NCBI GenBank assembly: GCA_024231375.1
Contig: JAAEQP010000279.1
Span: forward strand, 1 to 43,877
Direction: 5' to 3'
DNA length: 43,877 bases
Source: a bacterium
Lineage (GTDB): Bacteria > Hydrogenedentota > Hydrogenedentia > Hydrogenedentiales > SLHB01
Position 1 is the first letter of the stretch. Each line of letters starts with the position of its first letter. Shown in pieces: positions 1-10,543 of the stretch. Made by a program: the position numbers and the translations under genes. The notes beneath the pieces were generated by a model, which was given only the letters and a program-made list of their open reading frames with translations, searched no databases and was not told the DNA's origin.

Positions 1-38
1 ACAACTCCTACCTCGAAGAACTCATCATGCAGGTCTAG
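1..38 (+). CDS. possible 3' end of an upstream gene
   Basis: One frame, starting at base 3, reads NSYLEELIMQV followed by TAG at 36-38. This looks like the acidic/hydrophobic tail of a protein that begins outside the window. Eleven residues are too few to name a family. It could be a chance open frame. Its position and the following 67-base gap before ligA suit a same-strand upstream gene. Confidence 0.3.
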   Translation, partial: NSYLEELIMQV

Positions 39-45
39 CTTCTAG

Positions 46-3218
<3,173 letters not shown>

Positions 3219-3220
3219 GC

Positions 3221-4003
3221 ATGACGGACTCGACACAACCGACCGTGGAAGTACGGAACTTGGTCACCCACTATGGCGAGACCAAGGTCCTCGACGATGT
3301 GTCGCTCGAGGTCCGCCAAGGCGAGATCTTCCTGATCATTGGCGGCAGCGGCTGCGGAAAAACCACGCTCCTCAAACATATGACCGGCCTGTTGAAACCG
3401 ACGTCCGGCACCATCCTCTACAGCGGCAACGACATCACCGCGCTCGACGAAGACGCTCTGGCCCGCGTACAACGCGGGGTGGGCATCGCCTTCCAGGCCG
3501 GCGCCCTGTTCAACTCCATGACCGTTGGCGAGAATGTGGCGCTCCCCCTGCGCGAATACGGCCACGTGGACAGCCGCCTCATACCCGCGCTGGTACGGCT
3601 AAAGCTGGGGCTCGTCGGACTGACCGAGGCCGAGCACCTCATGCCCGACGAACTCTCCGGCGGTATGCGCAAACGCGCCGGCCTGGCCCGCGCCATCGCA
3701 ACCGACCCGCCCGTGGTGTATTTCGACGAACCCTCGGCGGGACTCGACCCCATTATGGCGTCCGGGTTGGACGACCTGATCCTGGATCTCAGACGAATTC
3801 TTGGCATCACCTTCGTGATTGTCACGCATGAACTCGATTCCATCCGGAAGATCGCCGACCAGATCCTCATGCTCGACCGGGGCAAGGCCGTGTTCCTGGG
3901 CTCCCTGGACGATGCGGAATCGACGGAGGAGCCCCGCTTGCGGCAGTTCTTCGAACGGCGGGCCGACGAGTTCATCGCACAACGCAACATTGAGGAGACC
4001 TGA
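3221..4003 (+). CDS. mlaF: MlaF-type ABC transporter ATPase
   Basis: This is the cytoplasmic ATPase that drives the MlaE permease. The 260 residues include Walker A GGSGCGKTT, the ABC signature LSGGMRKRAGLARAI and Walker B VVYFDEPSAGLDP, followed by the H-loop histidine in VIVTHELDS. The signature LSGGMRKR is characteristic of the MCE-associated (Mla/Ttg2A/Mkl) ATPases. The ATG at 3221 is chosen because it follows the permease stop by 2 nt and the alignment begins there; the open frame extends far upstream only as an overlap with the permease gene. All catalytic elements are intact. Confidence 0.95.
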   Translation: MTDSTQPTVEVRNLVTHYGETKVLDDVSLEVRQGEIFLIIGGSGCGKTTLLKHMTGLLKPTSGTILYSGNDITALDEDALARVQRGVGIAFQAGALFNSMTVGENVALPLREYGHVDSRLIPALVRLKLGLVGLTEAEHLMPDELSGGMRKRAGLARAIATDPPVVYFDEPSAGLDPIMASGLDDLILDLRRILGITFVIVTHELDSIRKIADQILMLDRGKAVFLGSLDDAESTEEPRLRQFFERRADEFIAQRNIEET

Positions 4004-4008
4004 CAACC

Positions 4009-5073
4009 GTGGCCACCAGAAAACAGAAGATCAAGGTGGGCGTCTTCCTGATCGTCAACGTGGCCCTGCTCGCAGTGGGCCTCACGCTGATCTCGGGATA
4101 CCGCGGCAGCAACCGCGAGCAGTACACCGTCATCTTCAAAGGGTCGGTCCTCGGCCTCTACGAAGGCGGGCTGGTCCATTACCAGGGCGTGGAGAACGGC
4201 CGCGTCAAGAGCGTCACCGTCGGCACCGACAATCAGGCCCACGTGATCGTCTCCATCGATCCGAAGAAGGTGACTCTCAGGGAAGGCGTCATAGCGAAAC
4301 TCGAGATCTACTCGCTGGCCACGGGCGTCATGTGTGTCGCCTTGTATGAAGGCGATCCGGACGGGCCGCCGATGGACCCCGAAGTGCCCATCATCGCCGA
4401 ACCCTCCCTCGTCGAATCCATTAGCACCGAGATGGGCAACCTCATTCCCGGCGCAACCAAAACCATCGAAGATCTTCAGGAAGCCGTCGCGTCGCTCAAG
4501 GACCAATTCAACGCCCTGGAAGAGGGTCAACTCGCCGAAACTCTTCGGAAAATCGATGAGATCGCCGCCAACGTCAACAAAGGGTTGGAGGGGATGGAGG
4601 AAGGCCAGATCACAGAGATCGTGGCCGATGTGAAGGACGTCGTGGCAAAGCTGAACAGCAGTCTCGAGGGCCTTGAAGAGGGCGGGATTGCGCAGGTCGT
4701 GGCAGACATCGAGGGGACGGTTGGTCAGCTCAGCGGTTCCCTCGAAGGACTTGAGGAAGGCGAGCTGGCGGCAACGCTCACCGACATGGGCGATATCGTC
4801 GAGCAGATCAAGACCGGGCTGGAAGGCCTTGAGGAGAGCGACCTGACCAAACTCGTCGACCAGGCCAACGCGTTTCTCGATTCCACGTCGACCACGGTTG
4901 AAGATACAGGGCGCTCCCTGTCTCACAGCGTCGACAATCTTCAGCACGGCCTCAACGACGTTTTTCGGAAGCTCGACGAGACGCTGGAAGCCATCCGCGG
5001 CCTCGCCGAGTACCTGCAGCAAGATCCTTCCTCGCTCGTGCGGGGTCCCGGCAAGAAACAGGGAGATAATTGA
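4009..5073 (+). CDS. mlaD: MCE-domain substrate-binding protein with 26-residue repeats
   Basis: This is the periplasmic lipid-binding component of the MCE transporter. The GTG start at 4009 follows a GAGGAG ribosome site near 3991. Of 354 residues, about 10-28 form one N-terminal membrane anchor and about 38-115 the MCE domain (FKGSVLGLYEGGLVHYQGV is typical). Residues 167-270 hold four tandem 26-residue units carrying the motif LEGLEEG, with a fifth partial unit from 271. The predicted helical tail resembles those that form tunnels or stalks in longer MCE proteins. The stop overlaps the next gene (TGATG). The repeats are unusual and are discussed separately. Confidence 0.9.
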   Translation: MATRKQKIKVGVFLIVNVALLAVGLTLISGYRGSNREQYTVIFKGSVLGLYEGGLVHYQGVENGRVKSVTVGTDNQAHVIVSIDPKKVTLREGVIAKLEIYSLATGVMCVALYEGDPDGPPMDPEVPIIAEPSLVESISTEMGNLIPGATKTIEDLQEAVASLKDQFNALEEGQLAETLRKIDEIAANVNKGLEGMEEGQITEIVADVKDVVAKLNSSLEGLEEGGIAQVVADIEGTVGQLSGSLEGLEEGELAATLTDMGDIVEQIKTGLEGLEESDLTKLVDQANAFLDSTSTTVEDTGRSLSHSVDNLQHGLNDVFRKLDETLEAIRGLAEYLQQDPSSLVRGPGKKQGDN

Positions 5074-5651
5074 TGCGCTACCTACCCTTGGCTCTCATCG
5101 TGTTGGCGGCGGGCTGTCTCTCGCAGCCCACGTACGTGCCCACCACGCGCTACACCCTTGCCCCCGAAATCCCTGCGATCGCGGCCGACGCCACGCCCAG
5201 AGTGCTTGCCATCCGTCCGCTGCTCCCGGCGCGTCCCTACAGCAAACCGGGCATCTCGTTCCTCGAAGCCGACCATGTGCTCGGGGCCTACGACCACGCT
5301 GAGTGGGCCGAACTGCCCGCCGCAAGCGTCACGCGTGCCTTGGCCGACGCCCTCATCGCTTCGGGTCGATTCCAGGACGTGGGCGACGCCCTCAACGTGA
5401 CCAGCCCCGACCTCATTCTCACGGGACAACTCCGCAGGTTCGACGAAGTCCGCACCGCCGAACCAAGGACCGCCGTATGCGAAATTCGCCTGGAACTCCG
5501 CGAAGCGCGTTCGGGAAAATGTGTCTGGGCCGACACCATCACCGCCTCCGTGGCTCTGGACGGCCAGAATCTACCCGCGCTGGCCGCCGCCATGAGCAAA
5601 GCCGTCAGCACCGTCGTGTCCGAAGCCGCCACCCATATCGCGGCGCAGTAG
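5073..5651 (+). CDS. ABC-type transport auxiliary lipoprotein (PqiC/MlaB-cluster type)
   Basis: The product is a 192-residue lipoprotein with signal peptide and lipobox LAAGC, so it is anchored by a lipidated cysteine at about residue 16. The pattern TRYTLAP near the N-terminus, a central SVTRALADAL segment and a C-terminal amphipathic helix (LAAAMSKAVSTVVSEAA) fit the ABC_trans_aux family that accompanies MCE operons, of which PqiC is the best known member. It probably docks the MCE protein to the outer membrane. The ATG at 5073 overlaps the MCE stop and has a GGGAG site at 5061-5065. It closes the operon. Confidence 0.8.
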   Translation: MRYLPLALIVLAAGCLSQPTYVPTTRYTLAPEIPAIAADATPRVLAIRPLLPARPYSKPGISFLEADHVLGAYDHAEWAELPAASVTRALADALIASGRFQDVGDALNVTSPDLILTGQLRRFDEVRTAEPRTAVCEIRLELREARSGKCVWADTITASVALDGQNLPALAAAMSKAVSTVVSEAATHIAAQ

Positions 5652-5668
5652 CGTCGCACCCTTTCTTA

Positions 5669-5689
5669 CCCTCTCCCGACGGGAGAGGG
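5669..5689. repeat. short perfect palindrome (REP-like), possible operon end
   Basis: CCCTCTCCC and GGGAGAGGG form a 9-bp stem with a 3-nt loop, 18 nt after the lipoprotein stop. No T-tract follows, so it is better read as a REP-type palindrome, which may protect or end the transcript, than as a classic terminator. Confidence 0.6.
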
Positions 5690-5785
5690 CAGGGTGAGGG
5701 GTCTTGATCCAGGACTCTACCAAGCGAGCGCAGCGAGACGCGACCGTGGCGCCGTTGAAGAAGCCACATGCGCACAGGAGCTGAA

Positions 5786-5847
5786 GCGAAAAGGCGGGAC
5801 TGACCCCAGCGAGCGCAGCGAGACGGGTCTGTCCCTGGCCTTTTCGC
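5786..5847. repeat. REP-like inverted repeat, copy 1
   Basis: Long imperfect inverted repeat. The left arm begins GCGAAAAGGC and continues GGGACTGACCC. The right arm is GGGTCTGTCCC then GGCCTTTTCGC. The loop holds a 17-nt word, GCGAGCGCAGCGAGACG (5809-5825), that also occurs exactly at 5724-5740. The stretch 5652-5941 (290 bases) otherwise holds only the 5669 palindrome and the ribosome site of the next gene. Confidence 0.7.
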
Positions 5848-5941
5848 GGGCTTGACCCAAGGCCACTCTGTTCCCCATTCTTCCGCAGTGCGCATAGCCA
5901 CGCGTCTTTCAAAGGGCAACGACCGGCGAGGAGGACACCCC

Positions 5942-6691
5942 ATGCAACAGGACCCCCCCTGGCACAAGGACGACCGCTTCTGGACCGCCTGGCGCAAGTG
6001 GAGCTTCAACGAAGACATCGTCGCCGCCGCCGATGCAGAAGTGAATCAACTCCTCGATCTCGTCAAACCCGAGCCCGGCGCACGCGTCCTCGATCTCTGT
6101 TGCGGACCCGGACGTCACAGCCTCGAATTCGCCAAGCGTGGCTTTGCCGTCACGGGCGTTGACCGCACGGCGCACTACATTGAAGAGGCCAAGGCCGGCG
6201 CCTGCGAGGCAAACATCGACTGCGAGTTCCTGGTCGGCGACATGCTCGAGTTTGTGCGCCCCGGCGCATTCGATCTGGTGGTGAACCTGTTCACGGCCTT
6301 CGGCTATTTCGACGATCCCGCCGAGAACCTGCAGGTCCTCAAGAACGTCGCCACAAACCTCACCGAAGGTGGCACCTTGGTCATGGAACTCGTGGGCAAG
6401 GAACCCTTGGCGCGCAAGTTCCAGCCCCGCGATTGGAGTGAGCATGACGGCGTGATTCAGCTTCAAGAGCGCCGGATCGAGAAGGACTGGTCCTGGATTC
6501 AGAACCGCTGGATCTACATCGACGGACCCACCCGTCACGAGTTCCAGATAGGACACTGGATCTACTCCGCCCGCGAACTGCACACCATGCTGCGCGAATC
6601 GGGATTCGCCGAGTCGCACGCCTACGGAAGCCTGGATGGCACCCCCTACGACTTGGAAACCATTCGTCTTGTCATGGTGGCCCGGCGCTGA
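5942..6691 (+). CDS. class I SAM-dependent methyltransferase
   Basis: A 249-residue cytoplasmic methyltransferase of unknown substrate. The SAM-binding motif I is VLDLCCGPGRHS, with the acidic post-I residue in VTGVDRT, motif II in FDLVVNLFTAFGYF and a C-terminal domain that is rich in aromatics. It resembles the small-molecule or Methyltransf_25 group. The ATG at 5942 has a good AGGAGGA site (5929-5935), so the longer open frame from 5852 is not used. It stands alone between two intergenic regions with REP-like hairpins. A weak promoter (TTGACC at 5852, CATTCT at 5876) is possible. Confidence 0.85.
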   Translation: MQQDPPWHKDDRFWTAWRKWSFNEDIVAAADAEVNQLLDLVKPEPGARVLDLCCGPGRHSLEFAKRGFAVTGVDRTAHYIEEAKAGACEANIDCEFLVGDMLEFVRPGAFDLVVNLFTAFGYFDDPAENLQVLKNVATNLTEGGTLVMELVGKEPLARKFQPRDWSEHDGVIQLQERRIEKDWSWIQNRWIYIDGPTRHEFQIGHWIYSARELHTMLRESGFAESHAYGSLDGTPYDLETIRLVMVARR

Positions 6692-6718
6692 CCCACGGTC
6701 GATAGGCATCGACCGGCA

Positions 6719-6748
6719 TTGCACTCCCCCTGCCCATGGCCGTATGCT
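6719..6748 (+). promoter_or_regulatory. sigma-70-type promoter of the lipoprotein esterase gene
   Basis: TTGCAC (6719-6724), an 18-nt spacer, then TATGCT (6743-6748), 22 nt before the start codon. The same TTG..-18-TATGCT layout precedes two other genes in the window. Confidence 0.6.
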
Positions 6749-6770
6749 CCTGTGAAACGGAGGTGCAGAC

Positions 6771-7532
6771 ATGAAGCGAGCTTTGATTGCGTGTGCGGTG
6801 GCGTCGTCCTTGTTGGCGGGTGGATGCGCAACGGTAGAGGACAATGCCCTTCCCACGGGGTTCATCAACAAGACCATGGTCGTGAACGGCGAAGAACGCG
6901 AGTACGTCGTGTTCGTGCCGCGCGACTACGACCCCGGCAAGGAATGGCCCCTCGTGGTGTTTCTCCATGGCGCAGGCGAACGCGGCAGGGATGGATACAA
7001 GCAGTCCGCGGTGGGCCTGGGCCACGCAATCCGGTTCCGGTCTCACTGGTTTCCGTGTCTTGTGGTCATGCCCCAATGTCCGCCGGCCGGATGGTGGGCC
7101 GATGCGCCGCAGGATTGGGCGAAGGATCTGAAAGCCGCCACGGCCGATATCGACATCGCCATGGCCGATACCATGCGCGACTACAGCGTTGACACCGACC
7201 GCATCTACCTCACCGGCCTGTCTATGGGCGGTTTTGGGACGTGGGTGTACGGCGCGCAGCATACCGACATCTTCGCGGCCTTCATGCCCATCTGCGGTGG
7301 GGGCAACGTCGACGACGCCGCCGCGCTGAGCAAGGTGCCCATCTGGGCCTTTCACGGCGCCGACGACAGCGTAGTGCCCGCCGACCGCTCCCGCGAGATG
7401 GTCGAGGCCGTCAAGAAGGCAGGCGGCAACGTCCAGTACACCGAGTACCCCGGCGTGAACCACAACTCCTGGGACAAGGCCTACGCCGAAAGAAGCGCCA
7501 TCAAATGGCTGCTCGACCAGCGAAAGAACTGA
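6771..7532 (+). CDS. alpha/beta-hydrolase lipoprotein (esterase, PHB-depolymerase/LpqC-like)
   Basis: A 253-residue envelope lipoprotein with lipobox LAGGC and mature N-terminus at cysteine 19. The fold is an alpha/beta hydrolase: oxyanion region FLHGAGERG, nucleophile elbow GLSMGG, acid in HGADDSVVP and catalytic histidine in GVNHNSW. All triad residues are present. It belongs with the carboxylesterase/feruloyl-esterase-like family, where members remove acyl groups from plant polymers or small esters; the substrate here is unknown. The start has a CGGAGG ribosome site and its own promoter, so it is expressed independently. Confidence 0.85.
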   Translation: MKRALIACAVASSLLAGGCATVEDNALPTGFINKTMVVNGEEREYVVFVPRDYDPGKEWPLVVFLHGAGERGRDGYKQSAVGLGHAIRFRSHWFPCLVVMPQCPPAGWWADAPQDWAKDLKAATADIDIAMADTMRDYSVDTDRIYLTGLSMGGFGTWVYGAQHTDIFAAFMPICGGGNVDDAAALSKVPIWAFHGADDSVVPADRSREMVEAVKKAGGNVQYTEYPGVNHNSWDKAYAERSAIKWLLDQRKN

Positions 7533-7899
7533 GCCGCGGGCGGCGTCGGCCGCAGCTAGTGGCGTGCGTCATTCTGCGAGGAACGGGCCCGAAAGCGCAG
7601 CAAAAAGGGGACTGACTCAAGCGAGCGAGTCTTCGAGCGAGACGTGTCTGTCCCCTTTCTTGCGAAGCGCCCTGGATACCGAGCCTCAATTGTGAAGCTC
7701 ACCACCAGGGCGAGTCCGACTCTTCGTAGGGTGTGTCGAGGACGGCCCTTGGCCGCGCGGGCATACGCACCATCCCGCGGCCATCCTGAGCGTAGCCAGG
7801 TGCGCATATCCCTGAGTATGCGGCGGGGGATTGCCGTTTGATACGGCACTTGTGGTAAGCTCCCCTGCTTCTCAAGTTCGAACGGTTTCGGCGCGGAAT
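7533..7899. other. 367-base intergenic region
   Basis: Contains REP-like copy 2 (7597-7664) and a weak candidate promoter for the MATE gene: TTGCCG at 7831 and TAAGCT at 7856 with a 19-nt spacer. I see no open frame with coding character and no RNA gene. The remainder is unassigned. Confidence 0.5.
7597..7664. repeat. REP-like inverted repeat, copy 2
   Basis: The left arm, about 7597-7616, reads CGCAGCAAAAAGGGGACTGA. The right arm (7644-7664) is GTGTCTGTCCCCTTTCTTGCG with minor mismatches. The loop is rich in GCGAGCGAG words. It shares the GGGACTGAC / GTCTGTCCC core with the copy at 5786. Confidence 0.7.
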
Positions 7900-9345
7900 A
7901 TGATGCATCAGACAACACCCATAGACGAACCTCCCGGGGTCGGACGCCGCGAAGTCATGCGGATGGCGTGGCCCATCATCACGGGCTCCCTGTCGTACGC
8001 CTTCATGCAGTTCTTCGACCAGGTCATGGTGTCGAAATACAGCGACACGGCCTTGGCGGCTGTTCCCATCGCGGGCCTTGCGGTATTCACCCTATCAACC
8101 TTCATCCTGGGCGTCGTCGGATGCGTGAGCACCTTCGTATCCCAGAGTCTGGGCCGGGGCGAGAAGGAGAACTGCGCCAAGTATACGTGGCAGGGGATCT
8201 ATGTCTCGCTTGTCACAGGCGTCGTGGCGCTGGTCTTGTGGCCACTGGCCGAGCCTTTGTTTGGACTGTTTCCCCACTCGCCCGAGGTACGCGAACTCGA
8301 AGTGACCTACTTCCAGATTCGCCTGTTCGGCTTCGTCTTCATCGCATGGCAGGCCGCGCTGTCCAGCTTCTTCCAGTCCGTCAATCGTCCCCGTGTTCCC
8401 ATGTGGACAGCATTCTACGGCAATCTCCTCAACATCGTCCTCAACCTGCTGTTGATCTTCGGGTATTGTGGTTTCCCCCGACTGGGCGTCGCCGGGGCAG
8501 CGATCGCCACTGTCATCGCCCAGTTGGTTCAGACAGCCATGCTCCAGTGGGTGTTCATGAACGCCAAGACCCACGCCGAGTTCGGCACGCGGACCTCCAT
8601 GGCCGTCGACAGGCAGAAGATCCGGGAGCTCATGCGCATTGGGTGGCCGGGCGGATTGTCTTTCTTCATGGACGTCGCCAACTGGAGCGTGTTCTCTATG
8701 GTGATCGTGGGCTATTTCGGCGATACCGCTCTCAAAGCCCACAATGCCGCCATTGCCTTCATGCACATGTCGTTCCTGCCCGCCGTGGGCCTGAACCAAG
8801 CCATAGCGCCCATCGTTGGACAATGGATTGGCCGAAACGACATTCCCCGCGCCAAGTCACGGACCTACACGGCCATGCGAATCGCCATCGTGTACATGGC
8901 CACCGTCGGAACGATCATGGCCATATTCGGCAAGCCGCTGATCCGGGCCTTCTTCACCACCGACCCGGAAGTCGTCGCCATGGGGCACACGCTGCTCATC
9001 CTGGCGGCCCTATTCCAGGCCTTCGACGGCGTGAACATCGTCATGTTCGGCGCCCTGCGCGGCGCGGGGGACACGCGCTGGATGCTCATGATGACGATTG
9101 TCTTCGGATACGGGTATTTCATACCCCTGTCGCTGTTGTTCGCGTTCGTGCTGAACCTGGGCGCGGTGGGCGCGTGGTATGGCGCGACGATCTTCATCGT
9201 CACCCTGAGCGGGGTGGTCTACTGGCGGTTCCAAGGCGAGCGATGGCGCAAGGTGAGAATATTCGCCAGCGACTATCAGGACAGCCAAGGGGACGAGACC
9301 CTCACGCCGCCTCCCCTGCCGGAGTCACCGGCGCAGCCGGAGTAG
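7900..9345 (+). CDS. MATE family multidrug/metabolite exporter
   Basis: A 481-residue inner-membrane protein with about twelve hydrophobic helices arranged in two halves. MATE proteins expel drugs or metabolites in exchange for Na+ or H+. Characteristic sequence includes RREVMRMAWPIITGSLSYAF at the start, FFDQVMVSKYSDTALAAVPI in helix 2, and the second-half counterpart IGWPGGLSFFMDVANW. The segment FGALRGAGDTRWMLM near residue 385 is a strong family signature. Start is ambiguous: tandem ATGs at 7900 and 7903, with no clear ribosome site. The gene ends 36 nt before the convergent EIIA gene. Confidence 0.9.
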   Translation: MMHQTTPIDEPPGVGRREVMRMAWPIITGSLSYAFMQFFDQVMVSKYSDTALAAVPIAGLAVFTLSTFILGVVGCVSTFVSQSLGRGEKENCAKYTWQGIYVSLVTGVVALVLWPLAEPLFGLFPHSPEVRELEVTYFQIRLFGFVFIAWQAALSSFFQSVNRPRVPMWTAFYGNLLNIVLNLLLIFGYCGFPRLGVAGAAIATVIAQLVQTAMLQWVFMNAKTHAEFGTRTSMAVDRQKIRELMRIGWPGGLSFFMDVANWSVFSMVIVGYFGDTALKAHNAAIAFMHMSFLPAVGLNQAIAPIVGQWIGRNDIPRAKSRTYTAMRIAIVYMATVGTIMAIFGKPLIRAFFTTDPEVVAMGHTLLILAALFQAFDGVNIVMFGALRGAGDTRWMLMMTIVFGYGYFIPLSLLFAFVLNLGAVGAWYGATIFIVTLSGVVYWRFQGERWRKVRIFASDYQDSQGDETLTPPPLPESPAQPE

Positions 9346-9381
9346 TCGCCTGCAACTCGCAGCGCGGACGTGCCGCGGGAC

Positions 9382-9876
9382 CTATGACCCGGACCGGGGG
9401 TCGAAGAAGGTGTCGCCGTCCTCCTCCCGCTCTACCAGATCGACCACCGTATCCGCGTCGGGCGCCTTCAGGAGCGAGTCCCGGAGGGTGGCGTTGCTGA
9501 GGAGATGGGCGATCCCGGCAAGCGTGCGCACGTGGGCCTGGAACTTGTCCTTCGGCAGGACCAGCAGAATGATGATGTTCGTAGGCTGACCGTCGATGCT
9601 CTCGAAGGGGATTCCGTTGGGCGCGATGCCGATCGCCCCGACGATGTCGTCGATCCGGTCGCTGCTACCATGCGGCAAGGCGATCCCGTGCTCCATGCCC
9701 GTGCTCATCGACCGCTCGCGGTCGGTCACCGCTTCCACGATGTGGTCCCGCATAGACAAGGGGATCTCGTGGGCATCAACCAACACGTCCACCAATTCTT
9801 CAATCGCCTCGAACTTATCCTGCGCTTCCACGCGGGTCTTCACCAGTCCCGGACGGAGAATCTCACCCAACAGCAT
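9382..9876 (-). CDS. PTS EIIA type-2 (PtsN/FruA-like) domain protein
   Basis: A 164-residue cytoplasmic protein. The EIIA type-2 phosphorylation site GIALPHG is intact, with the active histidine at H69 and the supporting H63. These proteins accept phosphate from HPr and either feed a sugar permease or, as in PtsN, regulate transport and metabolism. No EIIB, EIIC, HPr or EI gene is present in the window. It begins 6 nt after the V-ATPase subunit D gene and must share its transcript. A regulatory role is therefore more likely than sugar uptake, but that is inference. Confidence 0.88.
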   Translation of the reverse strand: MLLGEILRPGLVKTRVEAQDKFEAIEELVDVLVDAHEIPLSMRDHIVEAVTDRERSMSTGMEHGIALPHGSSDRIDDIVGAIGIAPNGIPFESIDGQPTNIIILLVLPKDKFQAHVRTLAGIAHLLSNATLRDSLLKAPDADTVVDLVEREEDGDTFFDPRSGS

Positions 9877-9882
9877 GACCGC

Positions 9883-10533
9883 CTAGCTCCTATCGAACGG
9901 CGACGCCGTCCGTTTCTTCGATTTCAACCGTTTCAGACGAAACACGTCTTCACGCTCCCGCTCGTCCAGCACCCGGCCGATCCGCCGGGCGTCGCCGCGC
10001 AGGCGCGGAAGCAGATGCTCCTCAAGCGCGTTGATCCGCCGGCTCACGTTGCGAATCTCCTCTCCAAGGATCTGGAGATTCGCCTCCACCGGCGCGCACA
10101 GAATCAACTGTTCCACCATCTCTTCGGCCGCCTCCGCGGCCTCCAACACATGCGACGACATGTCCAGGTTGCCTACACCGCGTTCAGCGGGTCCACGGAC
10201 AACGCCTTCCACCCGCGCGTCGAACAATTCCAGGCCCCACACGGTCTCTTGGTCAATACGCGCATCGACCGGGCGGCGACCCGCTTCCGCCACGGATTGG
10301 ACCTCCGCCGTCCCGCGCAAACCGCGGGCCAGCGACGTGGCCGCCCGCGCCTTCCGTCCGCGCCGGTGCAACTCTTCACGCAGCACCCGCAGCTCCCGTG
10401 CGCGCTTCAGCAACTCCTTCAGCAGTGCTTCCCGCTTGCCGGTGAGCAGTGTCACACCTTCCGACGCCAGCTTGATCTGGGACCGCCGCGCCAGCAGGTT
10501 CATGCGGGTAGGTGCTGTCGTATCAACACTCAT
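9883..10533 (-). CDS. atpD: V/A-type ATPase subunit D
   Basis: Central rotor shaft of the V1/A1 motor. The 216 residues are typical. The N-terminal signature TRMNLLARRSQIKLASEGVT and the C-terminal NVSRRINALEEHLLPRL are diagnostic of subunit D, which forms a long antiparallel coiled coil. The basic tail from about residue 200 (LKRLKSKKR) is normal. The gene follows subunit B after 10 nt. Confidence 0.95.
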   Translation of the reverse strand: MSVDTTAPTRMNLLARRSQIKLASEGVTLLTGKREALLKELLKRARELRVLREELHRRGRKARAATSLARGLRGTAEVQSVAEAGRRPVDARIDQETVWGLELFDARVEGVVRGPAERGVGNLDMSSHVLEAAEAAEEMVEQLILCAPVEANLQILGEEIRNVSRRINALEEHLLPRLRGDARRIGRVLDEREREDVFRLKRLKSKKRTASPFDRS

Positions 10534-10543
10534 CGCGCGATCC

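Noticed and set aside
3418..5022. 534-codon antisense frame across the ATPase and MCE genes
   Set aside because: Shadow frame; its repeated pattern mirrors the 26-residue repeats of the MCE protein on the other strand.
9386..9402. GACCC/GGGTC hairpin at the end of the EIIA gene
   Set aside because: Lies inside the coding region, has a short stem and no T-tract in either direction.
7968..9500. 510-codon frame overlapping the MATE gene
   Set aside because: Arg/His/Pro-rich composition typical of an out-of-frame reading of a membrane protein gene.
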